Part shown: positions 1-8,991 of the stretch, one piece after another
Layout of the letters: each line of letters begins with the position of its first letter
Numbering within the stretch: the stretch's first letter is position 1
From: Pinguiococcus pyrenoidosus
Taxonomy: Eukaryota > Sar > Pinguiophyceae > Pinguiochrysidales > Pinguiochrysidaceae
NCBI GenBank assembly: GCA_019677205.1
Contig: JAAMXY010001625.1
Span: 1 to 21,834, forward strand
Length of the DNA stretch: 21,834 nt
Reading direction: 5' to 3'
The notes under the pieces: model-generated
What the model was told of the DNA's origin: nothing
Database searches by the model: none
The model's input: the letters and a program-made list of their open reading frames with translations, nothing else
Position numbers and translations under genes: made by a program

Positions 1-1
1 G

Positions 2-3000
2 AAGGCCTTGGCGGGAGCCATGCGCCAGACGGGGAGTTCCACGGAGACCGTGATCTCAAACTGGCACAAACATGCCGAGCGGGACTCCGACGCGGCTCTG
101 ACGGACCTCATGAATGCGCTGTGCTGCCTAGCAGGCGCCGCGAACCCCAAGGTGTCAGGCGACTGTACTTTTGACGACCTGGAAGAAGAGAGCGTCTCCG
201 ACTTGATCCTTGACCTGGAGGACAACGCGCCAGAAGGCCCAACCTTGGTGTCCGCGAAGAAGAAGCAGCAACGGACGCGAGAGATGCGAAACTTCGCCTT
301 CTTCTGGAACAAGCTCGCTCTGATCGCCGTGAGGAACTCGGAGAACGAAGAGCTGTCCGTCATCAAGCTGGTCCTGAACATGCTCGTTCCCGCAGCGGAG
401 ACGGCGGTTTTCAACATTCGCTTCGTGGCGTCCATCGCGGTTCTGGAGATTTGTACTGCGGTCGTGGTGAACATGGCCGCAGCTCAGAAGCGTGCCGCGG
501 ATCTGCAGCGGCAGCTGGACTCCGCACGGGCCAAGGACCTTGAGGGCAGAAAGGTCACAACGCTGAAGCAGAAGCTTGAGAAGATATCTGACCAGGCTGC
601 GGTGCAGGACGAGATTGTCGACTTCGTCGTGCAGGAGTGCTTCTCGTCCAGGTTTCGGGACGTGAATAGCGAGATCCGCCTCCACTGCGTCCGCGCAGTA
701 CAGAAGTGGATCGTCCAGCTGCCCAGCAAGTTCTTCTCCGACGCGTACACGAGGTACATTGGGTGGCTGCTGCACGACAAGGACAGCGCTGTTCGCCTGG
801 GCTCCGTGGAAAGCATCCTCGCAATCCTCGACTCTGGGATTGACGAGGAGAGCGGACTCCAGAACTTCGTGGATCGCTTCACGGAGCGGATCGTGGGCAT
901 GGTTGACGACGTCGATCCTCGGGTGGCCCTGGCCGCCTTGAAGCTGATTCGGAAGATGCAAACAAGTGGATACGTCCAGTCCTGGACGGACGAGCAGGCG
1001 GCGGAGGTGCATGGCAAGGTCTTCGACGAGCTCGCAAGCGACGCCATCCGCGCGGAGGCTCTGCACTTCCTTTGCGAGCTGGTCGTGGAGTTTGAGAGTG
1101 ATAGCGATAGCGTCGAGAATCGACGGGTGCAGCTGGATGCGCTGACGCGGCTTGCCGTACAACACCTTGACTCGCCCGAGGACGTTGAGTTTGTGCCGTT
1201 GCTGGTGAGCGCAGCCCTCTTCCATCCCAAGAGCGCGCCGGCTCGCGTGCTTTCCGATTCCGCAGTCGTCCTCGAGCTGTGCATGTCCGAGACCTCGTCG
1301 ACCGGAGATCCGCTAGCGGAGCTCGAGCAGTCCATTGCGCTGCAGATCCTCGTCAGCTTGCTGCAGTCCTCAGCTCAGCAGCGAGGCAGCAAGTCGAAGG
1401 CAGCCAAAGGGCACGCTCTCGACGTCGAAGGGTTGATGAAGGCGGTTCTGAACGCGCTGCCAGATTTGCTGTCGAAGTATCGATCCTCTCCCGCCCAGCT
1501 CGAGCTCGTGCTCAAGCTCATCGGCTTCCTGGACGTCCATCTGTCCAGCAGCAAGGAGAAGGCGCAGTTCCGGGCGTTGCTCTCCAGGCTCGAGGAAGTC
1601 TTCCGCGACTGCTCCTCGGAGGCGTCACTGGTGTGCATCTCCAAGGGCCTGTCGCATTTGGCAAAGGACGATCAGAATCTCTGCGACGAAGTGGAAGGTC
1701 TCATCGGCAAGCTGATCACGCCTCTGGACGACAGCGTCTTCGGTACCGAGAATGAGGATGAAACGGGCGGCTCTGCAAAACAGAGGGGGAAGAAAGGCTC
1801 CCGGCGAAGGTCCCGCTCGGATAGCCCGCCTCCCGCCGAGTCGGGGCAGGACCGCGAGCACACGCTGCTGAAGAGGCTTCGCCAGCTGCGGTGTCTGTGC
1901 ATGCACAATGACGTCTTGCAGTACACGGGGGTGTCGAGCTTCAGCGAGGAGGCCGGCAGGATCATTCGCCAGCGGAGCGACATCGACGCCGTCATCGAGA
2001 AGTCGCAGGATCTGGCCCTGGCGGGGGACGTCCTGATCGAGGCGATGTGGCTGCAGTACTACTATCTGCAGTGGCACTACCAGCACTTCATGGAAGATTC
2101 GCTTCTGTACGCCGGAGAGGACGGGCCCGATGGAGAGGACGAGGAGGTCGCAGAGAGTATCAGGGACAGCGTGGATCTTGTGGTCAAGCTGCGTGGCGAG
2201 CTCATCCAGAGCCTGACGTTGCTCCTCTCCATGCACTGCAACGCCGAGGGGAACATCGACCTCAGCGAGGATCATTACGGGGTAGTCATACGGGTTCAGG
2301 GCGAGGCCTTCGCCTGTGCTGGCGACCTCCGCTGCATCTTTGGGCTGCATCTGTCAAAGACTGTGGAGCCGCTTTCTCTGCTGCGTTGGGTGCCAGACGC
2401 CGACTTCCTCGAGCGGCTTCAAGACTTCTACGAGTCGGAAGAGCGGGTCCTGCGCTCAGAGATCTTCGTCGACGAGGCGAACGGCGACCCGGACACCGAT
2501 GCGTACAAGACGCGAACCATACTGGAGCCTCTGATGAAGGCGAGCATCTGCCATGCCGAGCACCTGAATCGGCGGCAAGCGGCCGCAGCCGTGGGCCACT
2601 TCGTCCACAGTGGCCCGGACCGGGCGGAGACGGTCAAGGAGTTCTCCACCATTCTGCGCAAGCTTGACGCCAGCAAGTACCTGGAGGTTGTCATGGCAAC
2701 GCTTCGCCTCTGGTACGGCCGCTGGGTGTCGAACCGAGGGGAGGAGGACGAGGAGCTGCCGGATCCGCTCGTGCTGTTTGTGCCGCTCGCCGAGCGCCTT
2801 TCGAAGAGCATTGGGGGTGTTGGCTTGGTCCGGACCGAGAGCATGCAGCAGCCTTTGCTGAAGTTCCTCAAGGCGGGAGTCGCCTTTGCCGCCGAGGGCG
2901 TTCCGGACAAGTGCGGATTCTTCGCCGGTCTCGTTCCCTTCGTGAAACGAGCGAGCAAGCAGATAAAGGATCGCGTGCTCAGCCACCTGCAGAGCGTTCT

Positions 3001-3169
3001 TGACGGGATGGCGGCGGAAGATCGCCGCCTTCTGATTGAGGCCTTGGAGGAGAACGATCCGGATGAGGCGGCGCTGAGCGCTCGGGAGCGAGATCTGCTT
3101 GCGACCTTTCCAGCCTTCCTGGAGAGCCTCGGAGGATCTTGCGAGTCCCTGTCGCATCCGGTTGAGTAG
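2..3169 (+). CDS. SCC3: Cohesin subunit SCC3/STAG (stromalin), 5' end open at window edge
   Basis: SCC3/STAG proteins are HEAT-repeat subunits that bind the kleisin and help load cohesin on chromatin in the nucleus. The frame is open from base 2 to the TAG at 3167-3169 with no intron. The first ATG is at 20, but the frame continues upstream, so the true start may lie outside the window. Counting from that ATG, residues about 25-190 match the STAG domain (ALTDLMNALCCLAG, then RNFAFFWNKL). Residues about 210-270 match the stromalin conservative domain, with the signature YTRYIGWLLHDKDSAVRLGS. HEAT-like helices follow. A basic, Ser/Arg-rich low-complexity stretch (GSRRRSRSDSPPP) near residue 600 looks like a linker or phosphorylation site. 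At about 1,050 residues it is somewhat shorter than animal STAG proteins, which have longer termini. The family call is secure; the start is not. Confidence 0.93.
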   Translation, partial: KALAGAMRQTGSSTETVISNWHKHAERDSDAALTDLMNALCCLAGAANPKVSGDCTFDDLEEESVSDLILDLEDNAPEGPTLVSAKKKQQRTREMRNFAFFWNKLALIAVRNSENEELSVIKLVLNMLVPAAETAVFNIRFVASIAVLEICTAVVVNMAAAQKRAADLQRQLDSARAKDLEGRKVTTLKQKLEKISDQAAVQDEIVDFVVQECFSSRFRDVNSEIRLHCVRAVQKWIVQLPSKFFSDAYTRYIGWLLHDKDSAVRLGSVESILAILDSGIDEESGLQNFVDRFTERIVGMVDDVDPRVALAALKLIRKMQTSGYVQSWTDEQAAEVHGKVFDELASDAIRAEALHFLCELVVEFESDSDSVENRRVQLDALTRLAVQHLDSPEDVEFVPLLVSAALFHPKSAPARVLSDSAVVLELCMSETSSTGDPLAELEQSIALQILVSLLQSSAQQRGSKSKAAKGHALDVEGLMKAVLNALPDLLSKYRSSPAQLELVLKLIGFLDVHLSSSKEKAQFRALLSRLEEVFRDCSSEASLVCISKGLSHLAKDDQNLCDEVEGLIGKLITPLDDSVFGTENEDETGGSAKQRGKKGSRRRSRSDSPPPAESGQDREHTLLKRLRQLRCLCMHNDVLQYTGVSSFSEEAGRIIRQRSDIDAVIEKSQDLALAGDVLIEAMWLQYYYLQWHYQHFMEDSLLYAGEDGPDGEDEEVAESIRDSVDLVVKLRGELIQSLTLLLSMHCNAEGNIDLSEDHYGVVIRVQGEAFACAGDLRCIFGLHLSKTVEPLSLLRWVPDADFLERLQDFYESEERVLRSEIFVDEANGDPDTDAYKTRTILEPLMKASICHAEHLNRRQAAAAVGHFVHSGPDRAETVKEFSTILRKLDASKYLEVVMATLRLWYGRWVSNRGEEDEELPDPLVLFVPLAERLSKSIGGVGLVRTESMQQPLLKFLKAGVAFAAEGVPDKCGFFAGLVPFVKRASKQIKDRVLSHLQSVLDGMAAEDRRLLIEALEENDPDEAALSARERDLLATFPAFLESLGGSCESLSHPVE

Positions 3170-3824
3170 CCGACGTCAGTTCTGTCACGTAGGGAGCCAC
3201 TTGCGCGAAGCGTTCGCGCCGCCTAGACTCAAAGAGTAGATCAGCGCGCTTAGTGAAGAGACATTTTGACCCCAGCAACGCCTATCCTCCTGTTCATTTT
3301 CAAGCCCTCGTTTCAATCGATGGGTCCAGCCTGTCGAGAAGGTTGCAACGGGGTGTTGAGCACACCTGTAAAGCTTCCATGCAGTGCAGCGCCATCATTC
3401 TGTGGACTTTGCTGCTCTTCTGCTGCACAGGGTGACCGAGAGTTCTGCCGAAAGGGACGGCGCCGACTCCGCGGCCCGCCTCTCCTCTTCCGCCTGGCAC
3501 AGTCGTGGCTGATCCCTCCTCTCGCACTCAACCAGCCCTCGCTTCAACCCCAGGCAATGCAACTCATCGAGCAGCTCAAGGAGACAGCTGCTTGGCACCA
3601 AGAAGCCGAGTCGTGTCGAGGTGGGAGAGCGATGCGACGGATGGTGTGAATGCGAAATTCTGCTCTGCAGAGACTTCGAAAGGCGAAGCCGCGGAGGTCC
3701 TTCTGTCACGACCGCGAGCGACAGAGACCACGCTGGCGCTTTCTGAGGCGCTCCACCCCTCTCCGGCCTTTGACCGACCGGGCGCGTCTATGTCGCGCAC
3801 CGCTCCCGCCTCCCGGCACCAGTG
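3170..3824. other. Intergenic / leader region between SCC3 and the TPR-SGNH gene
   Basis: No convincing gene lies in these 655 bases. Short open frames exist on both strands but are Ser/Arg/Pro-rich, overlap one another and show no domain. The stretch probably holds the 3' UTR of SCC3 and the promoter and leader of the next gene. A pyrimidine-rich tract ending in CAG at 3820-3822 looks like a 3' splice site two bases before the next gene's ATG. I see no TATA box and no AATAAA signal. Confidence 0.5.
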
Positions 3825-6338
3825 ATGGAGTCGTCCGGCAAGAGGCGGTGCTACATTCGCATCGGCGAAGCTGCAGACGCCGGCGAAGCGGCAGCGGCGG
3901 CGGCGGTCACGGTGGTGAAGTATGATCCTCAGACGCCCTGCGATCGCTTCGCCGCCCTGTGCTTGGCCGGGATCAAGAAGAAGTGCGCGAGGCTTCCTGC
4001 GTGGCTCGGCAGTCTCGGTCCCGACGACATCACTCTGAAGCGCGAGGACGATGACACGGAACTGCCTCTCCAAGCGCCCGGACGCATCGACGACGTGTTG
4101 GCGGACAAGGCCGATCTGTACCTTTGTCAACGAGCGATCACATGTCGAGCAAAAGGTGGTGGGACTTCGCGGACAACGAGGCCTATCCAGCCCGCGAGAG
4201 CAGGCGTCGAAGAGGCCAAAGCGTCGTCGGGGGGCTCTTCGTCAGATCCTAGCCAAGAGGAAGGCTTGTCGCGACGCCTGGTGCAGCAGGCCGACGGGAT
4301 GGCCGCGAGCTTGCGGTACAGGGACGCATTGAAGTTGTATCGGGAGGCGGAGCGCCTCTGGCCAGGAAATAAAGAGAGCTTGGTCTCAAGAATGAAGCTG
4401 CACGAGCGCATCGGGCAGATCGAGCCTGCCAGGGACTGCGCCCGACGCATCTTGGACCTGCCGAGCTTCGGCTCGGATACGCATGAGCTGACGGTGCAGC
4501 TCAGTCGCTACCATCTGCTGCTTCGCGAGTACGACGAAGCTGCGCGAGTGGCCCAGAGCGTGGTGCGCATGCTCGGAAGGGAGTTTGACGAGTCGAACGG
4601 GACTTCGAGCAAATCGCTGAAGCTGGCCGTCGCCAACAGCGAGCATCCCGCCCATAAGAGGGCCACGATCCTAGCACATGCCCAGTCGTGCTTCGCGGAA
4701 GCGCTCATCCACAGCCCCGATCCGCAGATGTACGAGATGGGCGTGCGGACCCTCGAGCGAGTTTTGGAAGTCCTCCCGAACCACACGGAGACCTTGTTGG
4801 CTTACGGAGGACCCGTTGCAAAGCATGGAACTTTGCAGGGCAGCCTTGCCTTGATTCTGCGGGGGGTGACAACTGCTCAGAACGACAAGCGACTGAAGGC
4901 AAGATTTGGAGAACTGCTTCGAGAAGAGGGCGCGATGGCCGCCTTGTCCGAGTGCCTGCCGCGCACCGAAGACGCTGTCCCCGCCTACGCGTTCCTGGCC
5001 ACGCTTGCAAAAGACGTCGGACAAATCGCCGACGCCATCGACATGCTGCAGTTTTGCGTCGACGTGCAGCCCGGGGATGCGTCGTATGCTTTGAACCTCG
5101 TCCATTTGTATGAAATCGAGTACCAGGCGGGGCCTTGCATCAAGGCCGTGAAGCGTTTTCTGCGCGAGAGGCGTGATGCGAGGCTTGGTGCGGGGGCTCA
5201 TGGCATTGACCTGGGAGAGCTTCTGGCTGTCCTCGAGGAGCACGAAGCGTTCGCAGTGTTCGAAGAGGACGTCCCTCCTGAGAGTGCGCACGGGCCCGCA
5301 AGCTTTCACGCGCTGCAGTCGAGGATCGCTTGCGATCCAAGCTTGACTTGCACAGAGGAGCACCTGCATTGGCTTACCACCGAATCAAAAGTCGAGCACG
5401 CTGCGCTCGTGGAGAGGTCCGAGGGCGGTGACGCGACCCCTGCTCAGACCGAGCAAGTTACTGCGGAGAGGTCCGGTGGCGTAGAGCTCGCAGACTGGGA
5501 GCTGAACGCCCTCGCCGTGGTGTTCACCATGGTGAAGATCATGTATCTCTGTGGCGCCTTCCGATGCTTGCCTCGCGTGATCAGCGTCATTGAGCGGCTG
5601 CGAATTCACCTGGAGGTACCGCTTCACTACACGACCATCAGGAACGAGGCGGCCTACTACGGTTGCATCAGCCAGGTGCTCGGGATAACGTCGCAGAGGG
5701 CGGATCAGTTGTCGAAGAACGTTCGGCACGAGGAAGCAAGCAGCCGACCCTTGTACGTTTGCGGAGATTCACATAGTCTGTCTCCCGCCTGGAGTGAGCT
5801 CGAAGTAGCTGGACAACGGCGCCTGCTCCTGCCTCGCCTGGTGACCGGACTGAAGCATTGGCACCTTCGCAAGGAGTCCACCTTTTATCCAAAGTATCAC
5901 TTCAGTCAGGCGATGGAGAGCATCCCCGAGGGCTCCGACGTGCTGATGATTTTCGGGGAGATCGACTGTCGGGAGGGCATTCTGCTGGCTGTCGAGAAAG
6001 GTCGGTACGAGAGCGTCGAGGAGGGCATTCGCAAGACTCTTTCAGTCTTCTTCAAGAAGCTGAAAGCCTTGCTCCGGAGCAAGAAGTTCCGCGTATTCCT
6101 TCATCCTGTGCTCCCAGTGCTTCCTCAGACGCGCAGTATGGTACTGAAGTACAATCGGCAATTTGAGGAGATGGCGAGATCGTTCGAAGGAGCTGGTCGT
6201 GTGCATTGGCTCGATTTCGCAGGCGACCTGCTGGAAGAGACTTCCGCCGGTCTGAGGAAGGAATTCGTGCTAGACGGCACACACATTCACCCGGAGTATC
6301 TCTTTCTGGTGGAAAAAGCAATCTCACTAGCAGCATGA
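3825..6338 (+). CDS. TPR-repeat protein with C-terminal SGNH/GDSL-type hydrolase-like domain
   Basis: This is an 837-residue intronless gene starting at the ATG at 3825. Residues 8 to about 100 look like a small beta-rich, possibly beta-grasp domain (CYIRIG, TVVKYDP, DDITLK, DLYLCQ); that fold is inference. Residues about 150-460 are helical repeats of TPR type, for example YRDALKLYREAERLWPGN. A helical linker follows. The last ~195 residues have the three SGNH blocks: G647-D648-S649-H650 (nucleophile block I), G711-E712-I713-D714 (block III, with GEID in place of GxND), and D817-G818-T819-H820 with H822 (block V, DxxH). The serine and the D/H pair are present, so catalysis is plausible. SGNH proteins hydrolyse or transfer esters on lipids, glycans or proteins; the substrate cannot be read here. 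There is no signal peptide or membrane segment, so it is probably cytosolic. The start is backed by an in-frame stop further upstream. Confidence 0.85.
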   Translation: MESSGKRRCYIRIGEAADAGEAAAAAAVTVVKYDPQTPCDRFAALCLAGIKKKCARLPAWLGSLGPDDITLKREDDDTELPLQAPGRIDDVLADKADLYLCQRAITCRAKGGGTSRTTRPIQPARAGVEEAKASSGGSSSDPSQEEGLSRRLVQQADGMAASLRYRDALKLYREAERLWPGNKESLVSRMKLHERIGQIEPARDCARRILDLPSFGSDTHELTVQLSRYHLLLREYDEAARVAQSVVRMLGREFDESNGTSSKSLKLAVANSEHPAHKRATILAHAQSCFAEALIHSPDPQMYEMGVRTLERVLEVLPNHTETLLAYGGPVAKHGTLQGSLALILRGVTTAQNDKRLKARFGELLREEGAMAALSECLPRTEDAVPAYAFLATLAKDVGQIADAIDMLQFCVDVQPGDASYALNLVHLYEIEYQAGPCIKAVKRFLRERRDARLGAGAHGIDLGELLAVLEEHEAFAVFEEDVPPESAHGPASFHALQSRIACDPSLTCTEEHLHWLTTESKVEHAALVERSEGGDATPAQTEQVTAERSGGVELADWELNALAVVFTMVKIMYLCGAFRCLPRVISVIERLRIHLEVPLHYTTIRNEAAYYGCISQVLGITSQRADQLSKNVRHEEASSRPLYVCGDSHSLSPAWSELEVAGQRRLLLPRLVTGLKHWHLRKESTFYPKYHFSQAMESIPEGSDVLMIFGEIDCREGILLAVEKGRYESVEEGIRKTLSVFFKKLKALLRSKKFRVFLHPVLPVLPQTRSMVLKYNRQFEEMARSFEGAGRVHWLDFAGDLLEETSAGLRKEFVLDGTHIHPEYLFLVEKAISLAA

Positions 6339-6339
6339 A

Positions 6340-6432
6340 GCGCTAGGCAAGGCTGCTCATTTATCAAGCTAGGACTTAAATGTTGCCCCTGGCAATGCAC
6401 CCTTCACTGGGAACTGTGAAGGCGCTAGGCAA
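6340..6432. repeat. 11-nt direct repeat pair in 3' flank of TPR-SGNH gene
   Basis: GCGCTAGGCAA occurs at 6340-6350 and again at 6422-6432, each preceded by a similar TGAAG or TGAAGG. The first copy begins two bases after the stop codon. It may be a 3'-UTR element or a small local duplication. Confidence 0.6.
6401..6422. repeat. Inverted repeat, 7-bp stem with 8-nt loop
   Basis: CCTTCAC at 6401-6407 pairs perfectly with GTGAAGG at 6416-6422. It lies about 60 bases after the TPR-SGNH stop, so it could fold in the transcript's 3' end. Its function is unknown. Confidence 0.45.
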
Positions 6433-6479
6433 ACCAAAGACCGCGGAAAGACCTCAATGAAGCGCGAAGGTGACGCCAG

Positions 6480-6504
6480 GCTTTGACACGACTTGCGTCA
6501 AAGC
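6480..6504. repeat. Inverted repeat, 8-bp perfect stem with 9-nt loop
   Basis: GCTTTGAC at 6480-6487 pairs perfectly with GTCAAAGC at 6497-6504, leaving nine unpaired bases. It lies in the spacer between two convergent genes. No run of T follows, so it is not a typical bacterial terminator and nothing points to a specific role. Confidence 0.5.
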
Positions 6505-6987
6505 AGACGGAGAAGCAAGTTCGCCACCAGGTTATTGTCTGCGATGTGAAGGTTCCTTCGCGGAACAGCCGATCCGCCATCAACGCGCTCTGGCTTGGGT
6601 CATGCGCCATCTCTGATTATTCATCAGACTACGGCAGCCAACATCCACCGAGATCGGGAAACAGAGAGACTGTTTGCTGGCGCTCCCGGAGCTCGGATGA
6701 CTTTGGAGACGCGCCAATCGTTACCGTGTTCGACTGCTCGGCGGGGGAAAGCGTCGGCGAAGACAGTTGTGGGTGTCGTGCGGGTGATCGAGCAACGTAG
6801 TCTGCTGCACATGTCCATCACAATAATGAACGAGGCCTTCCGCATCTTCTGCTGCCTTCTGGTCTTTCCGCTACTCGCGCGAACCTCTCCAAAACAGGTT
6901 CCGTTACACACTTTGAGACGTAGCTTTGCAGAGCAGCGCAAGCAGGGCAGCATTGAAGCACGCCGGCTCGGGAGGCAGCAGCCCCGC

Positions 6988-8519
6988 CTACATGGTGCCC
7001 TGAAGCGATTTTCGAGAGAAAGGGCTGCTGAAGGACGCTCGCCTCTGCTTCTTGGCCTTGTCGGACAGATCCTCGGTCGACTTCTTCTCCTTGCTTCCAT
7101 TGAACATCTGACTGAATCTCTTCTTGAAGGACCCCCTCTTCCCTGGCGACATGCTAATGCTTCTTTGCGGCGTGGAGGGCACCAGATCTCCGACGGCGGT
7201 GGCGGCGGTGGCAGCATTGCTGGACAGGGATCGACCAGAAGCTTCCAGCTTTGCCGGATCCGGGAGATCACTAACGTCTAGGGTTTTCGTCTCCTCTTGC
7301 TGGGGAGCCAGAGTGGCGGGGACGGCCTTGACAGGCTCCGGCTTCTCATCGCCACCCGCCTCGGCGACTTCCTTGGCGCTGCCCGTATCATACAATTGCG
7401 AGATGTACGGCAATCGTGTTCCCACCGGTTTGGAGAGCTCGATGCTTCGCCTGACGTATGGGTTTTTCGCCGCTGCCCGCAGGAAGAACTCCGCCCGCAC
7501 CAGAGCAACGGAGATCGGTCGATCAAGCTTGTCGTCGACAACTTGGAAGAGCTCCTTCAACCGAGCATCCACGTGCCCCAGAGGCGTCAGATCCATCTCC
7601 TCTTCACCGCTACCTTCTTCAGCGACGTCGGTGGCCGACTGCTCCTTCGGAAGCAGCAGGCCGATGGCGCCCGTCTTCTGCAACGACCAGTTGACGACCT
7701 GCTCCGTGGTCTGCGTCACGGAGCCCACCACCGGGAGCCGGGTCGCGCCATGGTAGATGCGCTGCAAGGTGCTCCACGACGTTTGCGTCGGCGTGAATCC
7801 AGCAAATGCAACCCACGACATCTCCAGCTCCACGGACCCTCCAGCTAGGGAAACTTGCATCGTCGTTGCCCCCTTCCCGATCTACAAAAGAGAAGGACAG
7901 GTTCCTTGAGCGCAAGGGTCATCTCAGCATGCACTCTCATGTTCTGCCGCACCTGTGCAACGTCAACCTCTGCTACGGAGGCCGCTTCGCCAGCAAGTTC
8001 GAGGTGGATCTGAAGCCTGGGAAGCTCTCCTCCATCCTGCGCCTGCGCATCCAGCACCAGCGACTGCGGCGTCTCCTTTGCCCTGACCAAGCGAGTCGAG
8101 GCCGCTCCAAAAGAGAAGCGGAGGCTGCCGTCCTCGAAGTCCGCTTCCAGGGCGGTCTTCACCACGTGAATCTGCAGAACGCCCGTCTGCATGGTCTGCA
8201 GAAGTCACAGCCAGCGTCAGCAAGTCCTCGGACGTCCTCCATGTCTCCCCGAGCTGCAACGCTCAGGCACCAATCCGGAGCGCGTCACGGCTTCTTCAGA
8301 AAGAGAGTCCTCGGCAACTCCGCCCTTTTTCGGTGCGGGAGCCCTTTGGGCCGGGATCGGAAAGTCGCGGACCAGCATCGCTCCGCCGGAACGTTTCGCC
8401 TCTGGAATCAGCTGAACGTACCTCAAGGGAACTGCGCGAGAGCGTCCCGACCCCTCGGTGAAAGAGCAGCCAGCGGCGTGGTGCTCTTGGCGTACGGCTG
8501 GATCGAAACGGGGCTTCAT
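6988..8519 (-). CDS. C2-like domain protein with basic Ser-rich tail (three exons)
   Basis: The model is join(8519-8271, 8195-7953, 7881-6988), 461 residues, with GT-AG introns of 75 and 71 nt, both phase 0. The second junction joins two beta-rich pieces (VAEVDVAQ, then IGKGATTMQVSLAGG) into one sandwich at residues about 86-185. It starts GVLQIHVVKTALEADF and resembles C2-family (membrane or protein-docking) domains. The usual calcium-binding aspartates are not evident, so any docking may be calcium-independent. The middle (about 195-330) is predicted helical. The tail (about 395-461) is Ser/Lys/Arg-rich with many RxxS-like sites (KRGSFKKRFSQMF, RRASFSSPFSRKS), suggesting phosphorylation or membrane contact. 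Exon 1 is the weakest part: coding could start instead at the ATG at 8192. A strong 3' splice-like site 24 nt before the ATG at 8519 suggests a leader intron (possible donor at 8675). The function is unknown. Confidence 0.68.
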
Positions 8520-8991
8520 GGCGCCGGCGTCGGCTGAGTGACGCTGTGCAAGAAGACGGAGCAGCAATGCGCGCGTCCTACAGGGGCGTAATGCGGTTGG
8601 CTTTCACAAGGACACGTCGTTGCTTTGTTTCCGCATCCTTCAGCGCATCCGGGGAATGCTGCAAGCAGTTCTCACCAATTGCGCTCGCTCGGAATCGGCC
8701 GACAGCCAATGAAGTCGTCCGGACACCGCGCAGGATCGAGACGGTGCGGTAAAACTGGTCACAGAATCGAACACCGATGAAGCCAACCAATGTTCCCGGA
8801 CCACAGAAGGGGGTCGGGAAACGGATGACCTTCGGATGGCCACAAGGCGCTCCGGGCCACAGCCAGCTGCCACCGCTGGAGCTCTCCTGCTCGGAGATGC
8901 CAGGAGCCAGGCGAAGAGGAAGTTTAGTCGAGTGCGACGGCGTTCCAGGTGCAACAACCTCCAGGGTCCTGGCGGCGGTCCCGGCAAGGCA
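8520..8991. promoter_or_regulatory. Divergent promoter region of C2-like (-) and laminin-B (+) genes
   Basis: These 472 bases separate two divergent start codons. Three CCAAT pentamers are on the plus strand (8675-8679, 8706-8710, 8787-8791). They could be NF-Y-type sites, but pentamers also occur by chance. On the minus strand a donor-like GTGAGA at 8675 and an acceptor-like CTTGCACAG ending at 8544 could bound a 132-nt leader intron of the C2-like gene. No TATA box is seen. Confidence 0.35.

Larger units (their letters stand above)
6339..6987. other. Convergent spacer between TPR-SGNH (+) and C2-like (-) genes
   Basis: These 649 bases lie between two facing stop codons. They hold short direct and inverted repeats, listed separately, and no supported gene. 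A plus-strand frame from the ATG at 6811 begins with a hydrophobic stretch resembling a signal peptide, but it runs on into the antisense of the C2-like gene and has no domain, so I do not call it. Confidence 0.5.

Noticed and set aside
155-1225. 356-residue minus-strand open frame opposite SCC3
   Set aside because: It is fully antisense to a confidently identified conserved gene. Its His/Leu/Arg-rich composition is what GC-biased codons give on the reverse strand.
6811-7281. Plus-strand frame starting with a signal-peptide-like MSITIMNEAFRIFCCLLVF
   Set aside because: More than half of it is antisense to the C2-like coding exon and there is no domain, so the hydrophobic start is probably chance.
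7882-8208. Apparent 13-nt and 17-nt introns in the C2-like gene that also restore frame
   Set aside because: Phase-correct introns of 75 and 71 nt sharing the same acceptors explain the frame shifts and match the size range of the window.
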